Positions 7,600 through 17,318 of a stretch of 33,957 nt of DNA are shown here, in pieces. Made by a program: the position numbers and the translations under genes. This stretch comes from Candidatus Poribacteria bacterium (lineage in GTDB: Bacteria > Poribacteria > WGA-4E > JAJDTR01), in the NCBI GenBank assembly GCA_022827055.1, contig JAJDTR010000044.1, positions 1 through 33,957 of the forward strand. The letters run 5' to 3'. Positions within the stretch are counted from its first letter, which is position 1, and each line of letters starts with the position of its first letter. The notes below the pieces were generated by a model, which saw only the letters and a list, made by a program, of their open reading frames with translations, made no database searches and was not told the origin of the DNA.

Positions 7600-8727
7600 G
7601 TGGCTGACGCAGCGGCGTGGACGGCGCAAGATGTGGAGTACATGTGTCGTGCTTTGGCTCTCGCCACACGGGCTCGTGGACGGACAAGCCCCAATCCACT
7701 CGTTGGCGCAGTCGTTGTTAAGGGAGGCGAGATCGTCGGCGAGGGTTATCATCAGGCGGCGGGAGGAGACCATGCGGAGGTACTTGCAATCAATCACGCG
7801 GGGACAGCCGCACGCGGGGGAACGCTTTATGTAACGCTTGAGCCTTGCGTCCATTATGGACGAACTCCTCCGTGCACGAAAGCGATTATCCAATCAGGGA
7901 TTGCAAAGGTTTTTGCTGCTCACATAGATCCCAATCCCGAGGTACGCGGCAAGGGTATTCAGGAACTTAAGAAGGCTGGTATCCGCGTTCATGTTGGCTT
8001 GTGTGAGACGGAGGCACGGCGCCTAAATGAAATTTTCATAAAACACATTCGGACAGGTCGTCCGTTCGTAATTCTCAAGTCTGCGATGAGCCTAGACGGG
8101 AAGATCGCAACGTCTACGGGCGAGTCACGGTGGATTTCGTCGGAGTCGTCGCGATTGCGGGGGCACGAGATCAGGGACGCCGTAGACGCCATATTGGTGG
8201 GCGTAAATACGGTAATAAACGACGATCCGTCGTTGACGACGCGCCTGCCCGGCCAAGACGGAAGAGATCCAGTCCGAATCATCGCAGATTCGGAGTGCCG
8301 CACGCCGCTGGAGGCACGGGTTGTGAATCAAGACGGCGACGGATACGCCATCATCGCCACTACCAAACGTGCCTCCAAGGAACGGATTACCCGTCTGGAG
8401 GCAGCGGGTGCAAAGGTCTTGGTGGTTGAGGAAAAAGAAAGTCGTGTCTGTTTGTCCTCACTAATGAGATCGCTTGGATGTCGGGGCATCACGAGCGTGC
8501 TCATTGAAGGAGGGGCGGAGATCAACGCCTCGGCGATAAGAGCTGGAATCGTGGACAAAGTCATGTGCTTCATTGCCCCAAAAATAATCGGCGGTATGGA
8601 TGCTCCTAGCCCCATCGGCGGCGAAGGGATTCAGCGCTTGGCGGAAGCGCACGAGTTGCATAAAACGAGTGTCAAGTTGATCGATGGGGATATTCTTATT
8701 GAAGGTTATTTGGGGAACGGCTGTTAA
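7600..8727 (+). CDS. ribD: Bifunctional diaminohydroxyphosphoribosylaminopyrimidine deaminase / reductase RibD
   Basis: RibD catalyses the second and third steps of riboflavin synthesis: deamination, then NADPH-dependent side-chain reduction. The deaminase domain (about 10-150) shows the zinc site His58-Ala-Glu60, Cys83 in TLEPCVHYGRTPPC and Cys92, plus NPLVGAVVV. The reductase domain (about 155-375) has FVILKSAMSLDGKIA, ILVGVNTVINDDPSLTTR and VLIEGGAEINAS. Length 375 is normal. Translation starts at GTG with AAGGAG six bases upstream. It is the first gene of the operon behind the FMN riboswitch; ribE follows after 27 bases. Confidence 0.96.
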   Translation: MADAAAWTAQDVEYMCRALALATRARGRTSPNPLVGAVVVKGGEIVGEGYHQAAGGDHAEVLAINHAGTAARGGTLYVTLEPCVHYGRTPPCTKAIIQSGIAKVFAAHIDPNPEVRGKGIQELKKAGIRVHVGLCETEARRLNEIFIKHIRTGRPFVILKSAMSLDGKIATSTGESRWISSESSRLRGHEIRDAVDAILVGVNTVINDDPSLTTRLPGQDGRDPVRIIADSECRTPLEARVVNQDGDGYAIIATTKRASKERITRLEAAGAKVLVVEEKESRVCLSSLMRSLGCRGITSVLIEGGAEINASAIRAGIVDKVMCFIAPKIIGGMDAPSPIGGEGIQRLAEAHELHKTSVKLIDGDILIEGYLGNGC

Positions 8728-8754
8728 TGAGTTGAACCTGCCGAGTTAAGACTC

Positions 8755-9399
8755 ATGTTTACGGGAATTATCGAGGAAATCGGTATTGTCAGTGAGGTAA
8801 AGCGATCTTCGCAGGGCGCGGTTTTAACCATAGAAGCCTCTGATGTGCTGGCAGATTGCAAGGTTGGCGACAGCATAGCGATTGACGGGGTCTGCCTGAC
8901 AATGACGCAAGCGGATAATACAAGGTTTACGGCAGACATCTCCGCGGAGACCTTACGCCGTACGACCTTGGGCGACCGGAGTCGGGGAGACGGAGTCAAC
9001 CTTGAGCGCTCACTGCAACTCAACTCTCGATTGGGCGGCCACATTGTGTCGGGACACATCGATGATGTAGGTGTTATCAGCAGTTGGCGGGACGAAGGCG
9101 ATTCGTCAATGATGTGTGTCTCCGCATCTCCCGATGTGATGCGATATGTTGTGTTCAAGGGATCCGTCTGCGTTGACGGGATTAGCCTGACAATAGCCAA
9201 TCGTCTTGAAACCGAATTCGAGATTGCACTCATTCCGCACACTAAGCAAGTGACAACCATCGGAAAGAAACAGATAGGCGATCGCGTAAATATCGAGGTT
9301 GACCTGTTGGGACGCTATGTGGAGAGGTTGCTGGCGGACCAGGCGAAAAAGCCTGGTACGATAGACCTCGCGACCCTGAAGTCGCATGGTTACGCCTGA
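8755..9399 (+). CDS. ribE: Riboflavin synthase alpha subunit
   Basis: This enzyme dismutates two molecules of 6,7-dimethyl-8-ribityllumazine to riboflavin and a pyrimidine. The tandem barrel repeats are visible: MFTGIIEEIG with IAIDGVCLT and FTADISAETLRRTTLG in the first half, and GGHIVSGHIDDVG with VDGISLTIA and LIPHT in the second (starting about residue 98). Length 214 is typical. It lies between ribD and ribBA and should be co-transcribed under FMN control. Confidence 0.96.
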   Translation: MFTGIIEEIGIVSEVKRSSQGAVLTIEASDVLADCKVGDSIAIDGVCLTMTQADNTRFTADISAETLRRTTLGDRSRGDGVNLERSLQLNSRLGGHIVSGHIDDVGVISSWRDEGDSSMMCVSASPDVMRYVVFKGSVCVDGISLTIANRLETEFEIALIPHTKQVTTIGKKQIGDRVNIEVDLLGRYVERLLADQAKKPGTIDLATLKSHGYA

Positions 9400-9424
9400 T
9401 TAAGAGCCTGAAGAGGAAGATGCC

Positions 9425-10645
9425 ATGAAGTTTTACACGATACCCGAAGCCATCGAAGCCGTCCGAGACGGACAACTGGTCGTAGTGGTGGACGACCCCG
9501 GTCGAGAGGACGAAGGCGATCTCATTATGGCGGCTGAAAAGGTGACCCCCGAAGCAATCAACTTCATGGCGAGGTACGGACGGGGATTAATATGTCTGCC
9601 GGCTTGCACGAAACGCTTGGCTGAGCTAAACCTCGATCCGATGGTGCCGGACAACACCGAACACATGCGTACCGCCTTCACCGTGAGCATTGACGCAAAG
9701 GAGGTTACTACGGGGATATCCGCCTACGAGCGAGCGTGTACAATTCGCAAATTCGTTGACCCAAACTCGGTATCGGATGACTTTTCCAGACCCGGGCATA
9801 TTTTTCCGTTGCAAGCGATGGAAGGGGGCGTTCTTCGAAGGGCGGGGCACACGGAAGCGGCGGTGGATCTCGCGCGGCTCGCAGGCTTAGCTCCGGCAGG
9901 CGTGCTGTGCGAAGTCTTAAATGAAGACGGAACTATGGCGCGTGTCCCGGAGTTGCTGAAGTTTTCTGAGAAACATAACCTGAAAATCATAACGATCGCC
10001 GATCTAATCGCGTATCGCCGGCAGACCGAAACACTTGTCAAGCGCGTGGCAGAGGCTGAATTTCCGACGGATCACGGTGAATTCAAGCTTTATGCCTACG
10101 AAAGTACCAATGATGAAAAAACGCACATTGCCCTCGTGAAAGGCGATTTTTCCGACGGAGCACCGGTACTGGTGCGTGTGCATTCCCAGTGTCTTACCGG
10201 AGACGTGTTCGGTTCCCTTCGCTGCGATTGTGGCGAGCAGTTGCAGTTGGCGGAGGAGATGATTGAGAAGGAGGGGCGAGGTGTGCTGTTGTACATGCGG
10301 CAGGAGGGTCGCGGCATGGGACTGCGGAACAAAATCCGCGCGTATAACTTGCAGGACAGCGAGGGCTTGGATACAGTGGAAGCGAACGAGCGTCTCGGAT
10401 TCCCGCCGGATCTGAGGGATTACGGTATCGGTGCACAGATTTTGGTGGACTTGGGCGTTCGGAAAATGCGATTGATGACGAACAACCCACAAAAGGTCAC
10501 AGGCCTCGCGGGGCACGATCTTGAGATTGTGGAGCAAGTGCCCTTGCAAACAGTGCCGCACGAATTTAATCGGAACTACCTAGCGGTTAAGCGATCGAAA
10601 CTCGGCCATCTTCTGCTGCATCCGGTCCTAGAACCGGAGGATTGA
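9425..10645 (+). CDS. ribBA: Bifunctional 3,4-dihydroxy-2-butanone-4-phosphate synthase / GTP cyclohydrolase II
   Basis: RibBA supplies both precursors of the pathway, from ribulose 5-phosphate and from GTP. The N-terminal domain (1-205) has [16 protein letters not shown] (23-38), the PGHIFPL loop and [10 protein letters not shown] (141-150). The C-terminal domain (about 210-400) has the zinc Cys triad in [20 protein letters not shown] (Cys256, Cys267, Cys269), RQEGRGMGL and the MTNNP loop. Both active sites look complete. AGAGGAAGA precedes the ATG. It is the last gene of the ribD-ribE-ribBA unit. Confidence 0.96.
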   Translation: MKFYTIPEAIEAVRDGQLVVVVDDPGREDEGDLIMAAEKVTPEAINFMARYGRGLICLPACTKRLAELNLDPMVPDNTEHMRTAFTVSIDAKEVTTGISAYERACTIRKFVDPNSVSDDFSRPGHIFPLQAMEGGVLRRAGHTEAAVDLARLAGLAPAGVLCEVLNEDGTMARVPELLKFSEKHNLKIITIADLIAYRRQTETLVKRVAEAEFPTDHGEFKLYAYESTNDEKTHIALVKGDFSDGAPVLVRVHSQCLTGDVFGSLRCDCGEQLQLAEEMIEKEGRGVLLYMRQEGRGMGLRNKIRAYNLQDSEGLDTVEANERLGFPPDLRDYGIGAQILVDLGVRKMRLMTNNPQKVTGLAGHDLEIVEQVPLQTVPHEFNRNYLAVKRSKLGHLLLHPVLEPED

Positions 10646-11055
10646 ACCTCCACAAATCCAAGTGATAATACAACGGAGACTCGATCCTAGGACATACGAT
10701 TGATCTAAAAAACATAACTGTTTAGTTCAGCCAAAACGAGTGGTAATATTGGTTTGGCAGTGTATTGCGCCTGACTATCGGCAGTGGGGCATTCCTGGAT
10801 TATATGTGGGAGGGGCATCTTGCCCCGATATTCCGTGTTCACGATAATTCAACTCACTAAACAACTATGCAATGAAAATCCACTTTCGGTAGGGAATCGC
10901 TCCTGCATCGGGGCAAGTGGGATCCCTATCGCCTTCACTATCCGCTCAGTTGATCCCCTCTCACAAGGGATATCGCTCGCATATTGGGTACATGGGAGAA
11001 ATTGCCATCGGTCGTGGAATAAAGGGAGCGCCTTGTATTCGCCGCAAGGAGTCAA
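10646..11055. other. 410-base gap between ribBA and ribH
   Basis: No convincing coding frame is visible on either strand. It holds one palindrome of the GGGGCATCTTGCCCC type (10812-10826), matching the one at 2645-2665, and the ribH ribosome-binding site at its end. No intrinsic terminator or second riboswitch was recognised. Confidence 0.5.
10812..10826. repeat. GGGGCATCTTGCCCC palindrome
   Basis: A 6-bp perfect stem with a TCT loop, identical in its core to the palindrome after modB. The expected GTAGG foot has decayed to GTGGGA here, consistent with an older copy. Confidence 0.65.
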
Positions 11056-11556
11056 TTGACTAAACAATTAAAAAAAACAATGCCTACTATCTATGAAGGA
11101 AACCTCATCGGTACCAATCTCAGAATTGGAATCGTCGTGAGCCGGTTTAACGGCTTTATAACCACCAAATTGTTTGACGGCGCCATGGATTCGCTCAAGC
11201 GGCATGGAGTGAATCTGGACGATGTCGACGTGTGCTGGACGCCGGGCGCTTTCGAGATTCCGGCAACTGCCAAACGAATCGCCGAGAAGGGAAAATATGA
11301 CGCGATTGTCTGCATTGGCGCGGTTATACGCGGCGCGACACCGCATTTTGACTACGTCGCCAATGAGAGCGCTAAAGGAATAGCTCAGGTTGGTCTGAAT
11401 ACGGGAGTGCCCGTCATCTACGGCGTGATTACCACGGATACGATTGAACAAGCGATCGAGCGTGCCGGGACAAAATCGGGAAACAAGGGGGCGGAAGCGG
11501 CGGTCACCGCGATTGAGATGGCGAATCTGTATCGGCAGATTGATGAGATGCAATGA
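11056..11556 (+). CDS. ribH: 6,7-dimethyl-8-ribityllumazine synthase
   Basis: RibH condenses the butanone phosphate and the pyrimidine to the lumazine, the substrate of RibE. Motifs are [42 protein letters not shown] with catalytic His97, [13 protein letters not shown] and [15 protein letters not shown]. Length 166 from TTG. I prefer the TTG start because AAGGAG sits four bases upstream; the ATG at 11080 has no RBS. It is detached from the main rib cluster by 410 bases and may have its own promoter. Confidence 0.95.
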   Translation: MTKQLKKTMPTIYEGNLIGTNLRIGIVVSRFNGFITTKLFDGAMDSLKRHGVNLDDVDVCWTPGAFEIPATAKRIAEKGKYDAIVCIGAVIRGATPHFDYVANESAKGIAQVGLNTGVPVIYGVITTDTIEQAIERAGTKSGNKGAEAAVTAIEMANLYRQIDEMQ

Positions 11557-11826
11557 ATCCGGTGTAAGTGATGCTTACGCGGGCAAAGAAGAATGCTAGT
11601 TGGTAAGACACTGTCGGAGGAGACAGCTTTCCTTTTGAGAGGTCGATTCTGCTAACCAAATTGCTTTGAGTTGGTGGGTCTCACCCAAAAGAACTAAGAA
11701 CTTATCCTTACAGGCGCGTTTATGACACCCTCCAATGTGCAGAATTAACCAAATAAAAAAACGAATACAGAGATACGACAGAGGTCTATCAACGGATGGT
11801 TCTCTGGCTGAGGAGTTATACAGAAA

Positions 11827-13146
11827 ATGAAGCAACTTACAAATCTATTCTTGGTCCTGTTTACCGTAGTGGCGATACAGGCACAACTTGTGAATGCCGA
11901 CGAATGGCCCCAATGGCGCGGTGAAAATCGCGAAGGCGTTTGGAACGAAACCGGCATTATTGAAAAATTCGAGGGACCAGAAATCCCAATCCGCTGGCGT
12001 GTGCCTATCGGAAGCGGGTATAGCGGGCCAAGCGTTGCCAAGGGGCGTGTCTATGTTACCGATCGGGTTACAAAGCCGAAACAGACCGAGCGTGTTCACT
12101 GTTTCGATTGGGAGACGGGTGAATCCATCTGGTCCTACACCTACGATAGCGTATACAAGATTGACTATGTGGCAGGCCCCCGTGCGACTGTGACGGTACA
12201 GGATGGGCTCGCTTATGCGTTAGGAGCGATGGGGCATCTGCACTGTTTCGATGCCGCCACGGGCGAGATCGTATGGAAAAGAGATCTCAATGCCGAATAT
12301 AACATCGATATGCCTACTTGGGGTATCGCGAGCGCCCCCATAGTTGAAGGCGACCTTCTCATCGTCCAGATCAGCGGTAAGCCGAACGCTTGTATTGTGG
12401 CATTTGACCGAAAGACCGGCGAGGAAAAATGGAAAGCGTTGGACGATCATGCCTCTTATTCCGCACCGATTGTTATTACGCAAGCGGGTGAACGTGTCCT
12501 TATATGCTGGACGAGCACTAATGTTGTTGCACTTAATCCACAAACAGGTGCATTACACTGGTTGTATACGTTTGCAGCGGAGGGTGTTATGGCCGCCATT
12601 GCGACCCCTACTCTCTATCAGAATGAACTGTTCGTTGCGCATTTCCGGCGTGGCGCTCTCCTCCTGAAATTGTCACCAGATGCGTTGGAAGTAGAACTCG
12701 GTTGGTATCGCACGGGAAAGGATGAACTGAACACCGATGCCATTCAGCCTGCTATGTCAACACCCGTTCGAATAGGCGATTACATTTACGGGGTGGACAG
12801 TTACGGTGAACTCCGCTGTTTGGACGCGGGAAACGGGGATCGGATATGGGAAGACCTCTCCGCTGTACGGAGAGCACGTTGGAGCACCATCCATTTCGTC
12901 AGACATCCGGTCTCCGCAGATAACAGAGTCTGGATGTTTAACGAACACGGTGAGCTTCTTATCACGGAACTCTCTCCGGAAGGACTGAATATTATCAGTC
13001 GTGCCAAATTGATCGAACCGACACGCGATCAACTCAACCGAAGAGGCGGTGTTGCCTGGGCACACCCTGCGTTCGCCTATAAACACGTCTTCGCTCGCAA
13101 CGACAAAGAACTCGTTTGTGCAAACTTGGCAAAAAACAAACCGTAG
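11827..13146 (+). CDS. Secreted PQQ-like beta-propeller protein
   Basis: A 439-residue exported protein with a signal peptide ending near AQLVNA. At least five blades of the PQQ/BamB type can be read from VHCFDWETGESIWSYTY, LHCFDAATGEIVWKRDL, IVAFDRKTGEEKWKAL, VVALNPQTGALHWLY and LRCLDAGNGDRIWEDL. The 'DWPQWRG'-like start of the mature protein (DEWPQWRGENREGVW) is common in planctomycete and poribacterial propellers. The role is probably binding or scaffolding outside the cytoplasm; an enzyme cofactor site is not evident. GAGGAG lies about 14 bases before the ATG, rather far. Confidence 0.88.
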   Translation: MKQLTNLFLVLFTVVAIQAQLVNADEWPQWRGENREGVWNETGIIEKFEGPEIPIRWRVPIGSGYSGPSVAKGRVYVTDRVTKPKQTERVHCFDWETGESIWSYTYDSVYKIDYVAGPRATVTVQDGLAYALGAMGHLHCFDAATGEIVWKRDLNAEYNIDMPTWGIASAPIVEGDLLIVQISGKPNACIVAFDRKTGEEKWKALDDHASYSAPIVITQAGERVLICWTSTNVVALNPQTGALHWLYTFAAEGVMAAIATPTLYQNELFVAHFRRGALLLKLSPDALEVELGWYRTGKDELNTDAIQPAMSTPVRIGDYIYGVDSYGELRCLDAGNGDRIWEDLSAVRRARWSTIHFVRHPVSADNRVWMFNEHGELLITELSPEGLNIISRAKLIEPTRDQLNRRGGVAWAHPAFAYKHVFARNDKELVCANLAKNKP

Positions 13147-13170
13147 AATGCAGATTACGTAGACAAGATA

Positions 13171-13326
13171 TTGGAAGCGATCCGCATACCAGAGGTAGAT
13201 GTTCGCTTCCGCGATCAACTCCGCGACTTTGAGGTAAATGCGCTTACACTCATCGCGGAAAAACATGCTAGTGAATCTACGAAAAGAAGCAAAAACCAAT
13301 GGTTTTCGGGTGTCCATAAACGGTGA
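13171..13326 (+). pseudogene. Short coding remnant upstream of the methyltransferase
   Basis: The frame stays open from the propeller stop codon to the TGA at 13324. It encodes a protein-like charged sequence with EVDVRFRDQLRDFEVNALTL and STKRSKNQWFSGVHKR. The only in-frame start is TTG at 13171, without a good RBS, so this looks like the tail of a lost gene. Its place beside a restriction-modification locus suggests, but does not prove, that it belonged to that system. I do not recognise the family. Confidence 0.4.
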
Positions 13327-13350
13327 GTATCTCACTGACCCGAGCGTATA

Positions 13351-14235
13351 ATGAAAACAACCTTGCGTCACGGCGATTGCTTGTCGTTGTTTCGACAACA
13401 CACCAATATCGAACCTATAGACCTTACATTTCTTGATCCGCCATTCAATCACGACAAGGAATATAATGCGTGGAATGACAACTTGCCCGATGAGGAGTAT
13501 TGGGGATGGATGCGGGATGTGTGTAAGGAGGTTCATGCGATAACATCTGACGGCGGTGCAATCTACTTCATGCAGCGCGAGAAAAACAGTGAATCCGTTC
13601 TCCGGTGTTTGCGCGAATCGGGTTGGACATTCCAAAATCTGATAGTCTGGAAAAAGAAGACATCCGCTGTTCCCGCCATGAAGCGTTATGGCAAGCATTA
13701 CCAAATCATCGCGTTCGGGACGAAAGGAAAAACCCCAAGACTATTCAACCGTTTGAGGATTGATCCGCCACTTCCCTCCGGCTACAAGTATCAACGAGAA
13801 AATGGCATGTTCGTGACTGACGTGTGGGATGACATTCGTGAGATGACCTCCGGCTATTTTGCGGGCGATGAGGCTTTGTACGATGCGGAAGGCATTCGTG
13901 CGCACAAACAACAATCGCCTATTCAACTGTTGATCCGTATCATCCTGTCCTCGACAAATCCGGGAGATGTCGTTCTTGACCCGTTTGCTGGCTCGGGAAC
14001 AACATTGGTCGTTGCCAGTCAACTCAATCGGAAGTCCATTGGAATTGAACTCGATCCCTTCAACATCGAGATTATCCACGAGCGCCTTTCCAAGGAAAGA
14101 AAGGCCGATGATGTTTCACGTTTTCTCAAGGACTACGCATGCACCGAGGGATTGGAAGAGATTTGGGGAGAACGGATATCGGTATCACATGATTCATTAG
14201 CTTCCCGACAGACGACGCTTTTTGAAAAAGAATAG
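13351..14235 (+). CDS. Beta-class DNA (N4-cytosine or N6-adenine) methyltransferase
   Basis: A type II modification enzyme of 294 residues. The catalytic motif IV FLDPPF (28-33 region) precedes the SAM-binding motif I DVVLDPFAGSGTT (about 206-218), the order of the beta class. The following KSIGIELDPFNIEII is motif II. HKQQSPIQLLIRIILSST before motif I is motif X. A DPPF/DPPY catalytic loop methylates an exocyclic amino group (adenine N6 or cytosine N4). It appears intact. The stop TAG abuts the ATG of the restriction gene next door. Confidence 0.92.
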   Translation: MKTTLRHGDCLSLFRQHTNIEPIDLTFLDPPFNHDKEYNAWNDNLPDEEYWGWMRDVCKEVHAITSDGGAIYFMQREKNSESVLRCLRESGWTFQNLIVWKKKTSAVPAMKRYGKHYQIIAFGTKGKTPRLFNRLRIDPPLPSGYKYQRENGMFVTDVWDDIREMTSGYFAGDEALYDAEGIRAHKQQSPIQLLIRIILSSTNPGDVVLDPFAGSGTTLVVASQLNRKSIGIELDPFNIEIIHERLSKERKADDVSRFLKDYACTEGLEEIWGERISVSHDSLASRQTTLFEKE

Positions 14236-15091
14236 ATGGCTTATTCAATCTATCATTTCTTCGCCGATCTTTGTCAAAGAAGTGACGAACTAGCACACGC
14301 AAGTCCGCTTGATTCATTTTCGTTTGATGGACGAATGCTGTCTTGCGTAAACTAAAGGCAAATTTCCCGACTTGGCTATCAAACTCAATCATGATGACAG
14401 GCTGTTTAGCGGAGGAGAGCTGATTGAACTCAAGGATAGCAAATCCTATTCAGTGGCGTCCTTTAATTCGACCATTCCTACGGGCGAAAAGGATATTCAA
14501 AAATTAGTTGGTGGAACAGCAAACGTTATTCGAACACAAATGCAAGAGGCGGGTAATGACATACTTTCATTACCTGTCCGGCAAGTATTCTATTTGGTTC
14601 GCGGCAAAAAATCTCCGAATATAAAAATCTGCTTATCTCATGAAAGATTCTTTGAGACCATTCCCGTTTCAACACTTATTTCCGAGGCATTTGGGCAAGC
14701 ACTCGAAGAGCGGCTTAATGAGCTTAATCAGCCATTGTCAGACGCTATGAGACGAGTTTTACTGGACATTTTCAGTGACCAGGAAACTTTCAGTAGAACA
14801 CGAAGTGTAGAGTCTGCATCAGTGCGGTTACGTTTCCGCATTATGACTGAAGTCAAGGCAGGTGCGAATCCTTTGAATTCAAAACAGTACCCAGACATCG
14901 GAGATAATACGTTGAACTTTGCCGTACCATGTCACGACGAGGCAGAGCAGGAATTGCATACCCGCCGAATGCAAACCGCGTTTTGCCAAATGGATGCCTC
15001 GCACTTGTACTCCCAGATGGATATCTTTCTTCTGCAACACCATTACAACGGCAACTTTCTAATCTTCCAAACCAGTCTCTTAACAACATAA
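14236..15091 (+). pseudogene. Type II restriction endonuclease, frameshifted
   Basis: Three frames join into one plausible protein of about 285 residues. The first frame, from ATG, gives FFADLCQRSDELAHASPLDSFSFDG. The second (from about 14334) gives NAVLRKLKANFP. The third (from about 14363) gives FPDLAIKLNHDDRLFSGGELIELKDSKSYS and runs to the stop. Two frameshifts, near 14332 and 14365, are needed. IELKD supplies the E-x-K half of a PD-(D/E)xK nuclease site, and the C-terminus (SKQYPDIGDNTLNF, PCHDEAEQ) looks intact. Start immediately follows the methyltransferase stop, the usual pairing. Either the nuclease is dead or the read sequence has two indels. Recognition site unknown. Confidence 0.72.
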
Positions 15092-15097
15092 AACTCT

Positions 15098-15703
15098 ATG
15101 ATTGCAATTATCGACTATGGCGCAGGCAACCTGACAAGCGTTGAACGCGCGGTCACATACCTGGGATACGAAGGCAAAATCACCGCCGATGTGGATACTA
15201 TCTTGTCATCCGAAAAGGTCATTTTCCCGGGGGTAGGTGCCGCGGGCGCAACCATGGACAACCTCAATGCACACGGGCTTGCGGATGTGCTGAAGTCGTG
15301 CTACAAGACCGGTAAACCGATGCTGGGGATATGTATCGGCATCCAGATCCTGTTTGATTACAGCGAGGAGGGAGACACGGAGTGTCTTGGGATATTGCCG
15401 GGGATTGTTGACAAATTTGAAGCAACGCCGCGATTGAAGGTACCGCAGATTGGTTGGAACGAAGTACATCAAACCCAATCGCATCCGATTTTCGAGGGGG
15501 TTCCCAATCCCGCACACTTCTACTTCGTAAATTCATACTATCCCATTCCGGCACAACTCACCGCCGTCATCGGCAAAACAACCTACGGCGTCGAATTTTG
15601 TAGTGTGGTAGCGCGCCAAAACCTCATCGCAACCCAATTTCATCTGGAGAAAAGTGGTCGAGTCGGGTTGAAGATGCTCGGCAATTTTTTGCAGAGTAAA
15701 TGA
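15098..15703 (+). CDS. hisH: Imidazole glycerol phosphate synthase glutaminase subunit HisH
   Basis: HisH hydrolyses glutamine and feeds ammonia to HisF in histidine synthesis. IDYGAGNLTSVERA, the oxyanion segment FPGVGA and the nucleophile Cys79 in LGICIGIQ are present, with His182 and Glu184 in ATQFHLEKSG. The usual GICLGMQ and FHPEKSG are altered at non-catalytic positions. FYFVNSYYP is typical. Length 201 is normal. No other his gene is in the window. Its TGA overlaps the ATG of the sensor kinase, so the two are probably co-translated. Confidence 0.94.
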   Translation: MIAIIDYGAGNLTSVERAVTYLGYEGKITADVDTILSSEKVIFPGVGAAGATMDNLNAHGLADVLKSCYKTGKPMLGICIGIQILFDYSEEGDTECLGILPGIVDKFEATPRLKVPQIGWNEVHQTQSHPIFEGVPNPAHFYFVNSYYPIPAQLTAVIGKTTYGVEFCSVVARQNLIATQFHLEKSGRVGLKMLGNFLQSK

Positions 15704-17265
15704 GAACCTTTCTGCTGTCATGCGTCGTCATATTCATCAACTTCTTTATTTACGGGTCACGCATCCCTCAATATTACGATGTCGCATCTCACCTCTACTA
15801 CGTCGTAATGATTCTTGCCGCCAGATATGATACGCGCTTTGGGCAGCGGATCCTGCTGACACTCACAACTACAGCCAACTGGTTATTTGTTCTCCGCCAT
15901 ATCAATCAGCAAACGCACTGGATTGTCGCCTCAACAGTGGTGGCGACGTTGTATCCTTTCATCGCTTATTTCGTTGTCCGCACAATCAGACAGCTAAATG
16001 CGCAGCGCCTCACGACCGAGAGACAGATTGGTCGGATAAATGCGGCGAACACGGACCTCGAGAAACGCATTCGCGATCAATCCACCCTATTTGAGGTTAG
16101 CGAAGCCGCGAGCGCCGATCTGGAACTGGAAGAGTTGTTTCAACGGGTGATAAAGATTCTCTCAGATCGATTGGGCATTTACCGTGGTACCCTGCGACTA
16201 GAGAGGAATGGCGAGCTGGTGAAATGCGCCGAAGCCATGTTGGGGCTTACTTCGGCGGAAATCAAGCGCGGCACCGATAGCCAAATTGACGAAATCCAGC
16301 AAAGTGTGTTGTCTTCCGGGGAAGCGATTGGCGTACCTCATAGTCGTAAACCACTAAAACAGCTGGAACTCCCCAAGGCGCGCTCTGTTCAATCCAAAGA
16401 TCGTATAGCGTTCTGGTGCATTCCGCTGATTGTCGATGAAAAGGTTGTCGGAACACTCACCATTGACAAGGGATCGGACATATTCGCCACGGGAGATGAG
16501 GTTCGGCTTCTCACGATAATCGCCTCCGTCTTGGCTCAACGGGTTAAGGTACAGCAGATGATTGATGCGTTGGTTCAGTCGGAAAGACTGGTGACGCTGG
16601 GAAAGCTGGCTACGACTGTTGCGCATGAGGTCAGGAATCCGTTGGGTGGAATTCGCGGCGCCACTCAGTTGCTCCAGATGACCGATGATGACGGTGAATC
16701 GGATGGCGAGATCCACGAATACACGAATGTGATTATCAACGAAGTAGACCGGCTGAATCGTGTGATTGAGCAGCTATTGGCTTTTGGTAAACCGCACACG
16801 CTCACGTTTGAACCACAAGGCATTCAGGGATTGATTGATGACAGCCTTTCCATTTGCGATACCGAATTCAGCCAGAACCGTGTTCGCGTAGATTTTGAAC
16901 ACGATGAATCGTGTCCGTCCTTACTGATTAACGCCGACGGGTTAACGCAGGTATTCCTGAACCTGTTTCGCAATGCGATTGAATCAATGGAAAACGGCGG
17001 CGTTGTATCTGTGCGAACATCGTACGATGCTGCGCAAGGAGTGATTTGCGTCCGAATTCAAGACACCGGACGAGGTATCTCTCCTCAACAAGCCTCTCAA
17101 CTCTTCGATCCCTTCTACACCACGAAGCAGAAAGGCACCGGCTTGGGACTTTCGATTAGTCAACAAATTGTCGAGGAGCACGATGGTACAATTGAAGTCG
17201 ATGTAACCCAACCTCAAGGGACGGCGTTTGTTATTACACTTCCGGCACCGGTTGACAAGGTTTAG
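15700..17265 (+). CDS. GAF-domain sensor histidine kinase (NtrB-like)
   Basis: A membrane sensor kinase of 521 residues. Hydrophobic segments occupy about 1-95, without a large periplasmic domain. A coiled linker (about 95-130) and a GAF domain (about 135-285) follow. The HisKA dimerisation helix carries the phosphoacceptor His309 in AHEVRNPLGG. The ATPase domain has N box LFRNAIE (423-428), G1 DTGRG (455-459), F box DPFYTTK and G2 GTGLGLS. The H-E-x-R-N-P type matches kinases that pair with sigma54 activators. The response regulator follows after 53 bases. The signal is unknown; GAF suggests a small cytosolic ligand or redox cue. Confidence 0.92.
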   Translation: MRTFLLSCVVIFINFFIYGSRIPQYYDVASHLYYVVMILAARYDTRFGQRILLTLTTTANWLFVLRHINQQTHWIVASTVVATLYPFIAYFVVRTIRQLNAQRLTTERQIGRINAANTDLEKRIRDQSTLFEVSEAASADLELEELFQRVIKILSDRLGIYRGTLRLERNGELVKCAEAMLGLTSAEIKRGTDSQIDEIQQSVLSSGEAIGVPHSRKPLKQLELPKARSVQSKDRIAFWCIPLIVDEKVVGTLTIDKGSDIFATGDEVRLLTIIASVLAQRVKVQQMIDALVQSERLVTLGKLATTVAHEVRNPLGGIRGATQLLQMTDDDGESDGEIHEYTNVIINEVDRLNRVIEQLLAFGKPHTLTFEPQGIQGLIDDSLSICDTEFSQNRVRVDFEHDESCPSLLINADGLTQVFLNLFRNAIESMENGGVVSVRTSYDAAQGVICVRIQDTGRGISPQQASQLFDPFYTTKQKGTGLGLSISQQIVEEHDGTIEVDVTQPQGTAFVITLPAPVDKV

Positions 17266-17318
17266 GCGTTTTATAATGCCGGTTCGGGCGTCACTGATTC
17301 ATACCCAAAAAACTGTCT

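Noticed and set aside
10784..11059. 91-codon frame upstream of ribH
   Set aside because: No RBS, no recognisable motif, and it overlaps a palindrome and the ribH start region.
11557..11826. Insertion-sequence remnant between ribH and the propeller gene
   Set aside because: No transposase motif or terminal repeats could be read; left as plain intergenic sequence.
12757..13704. Long - strand frame of 315 codons across the propeller and methyltransferase genes
   Set aside because: It is antisense to two clearly coding genes and lacks protein features; a by-product of codon bias.
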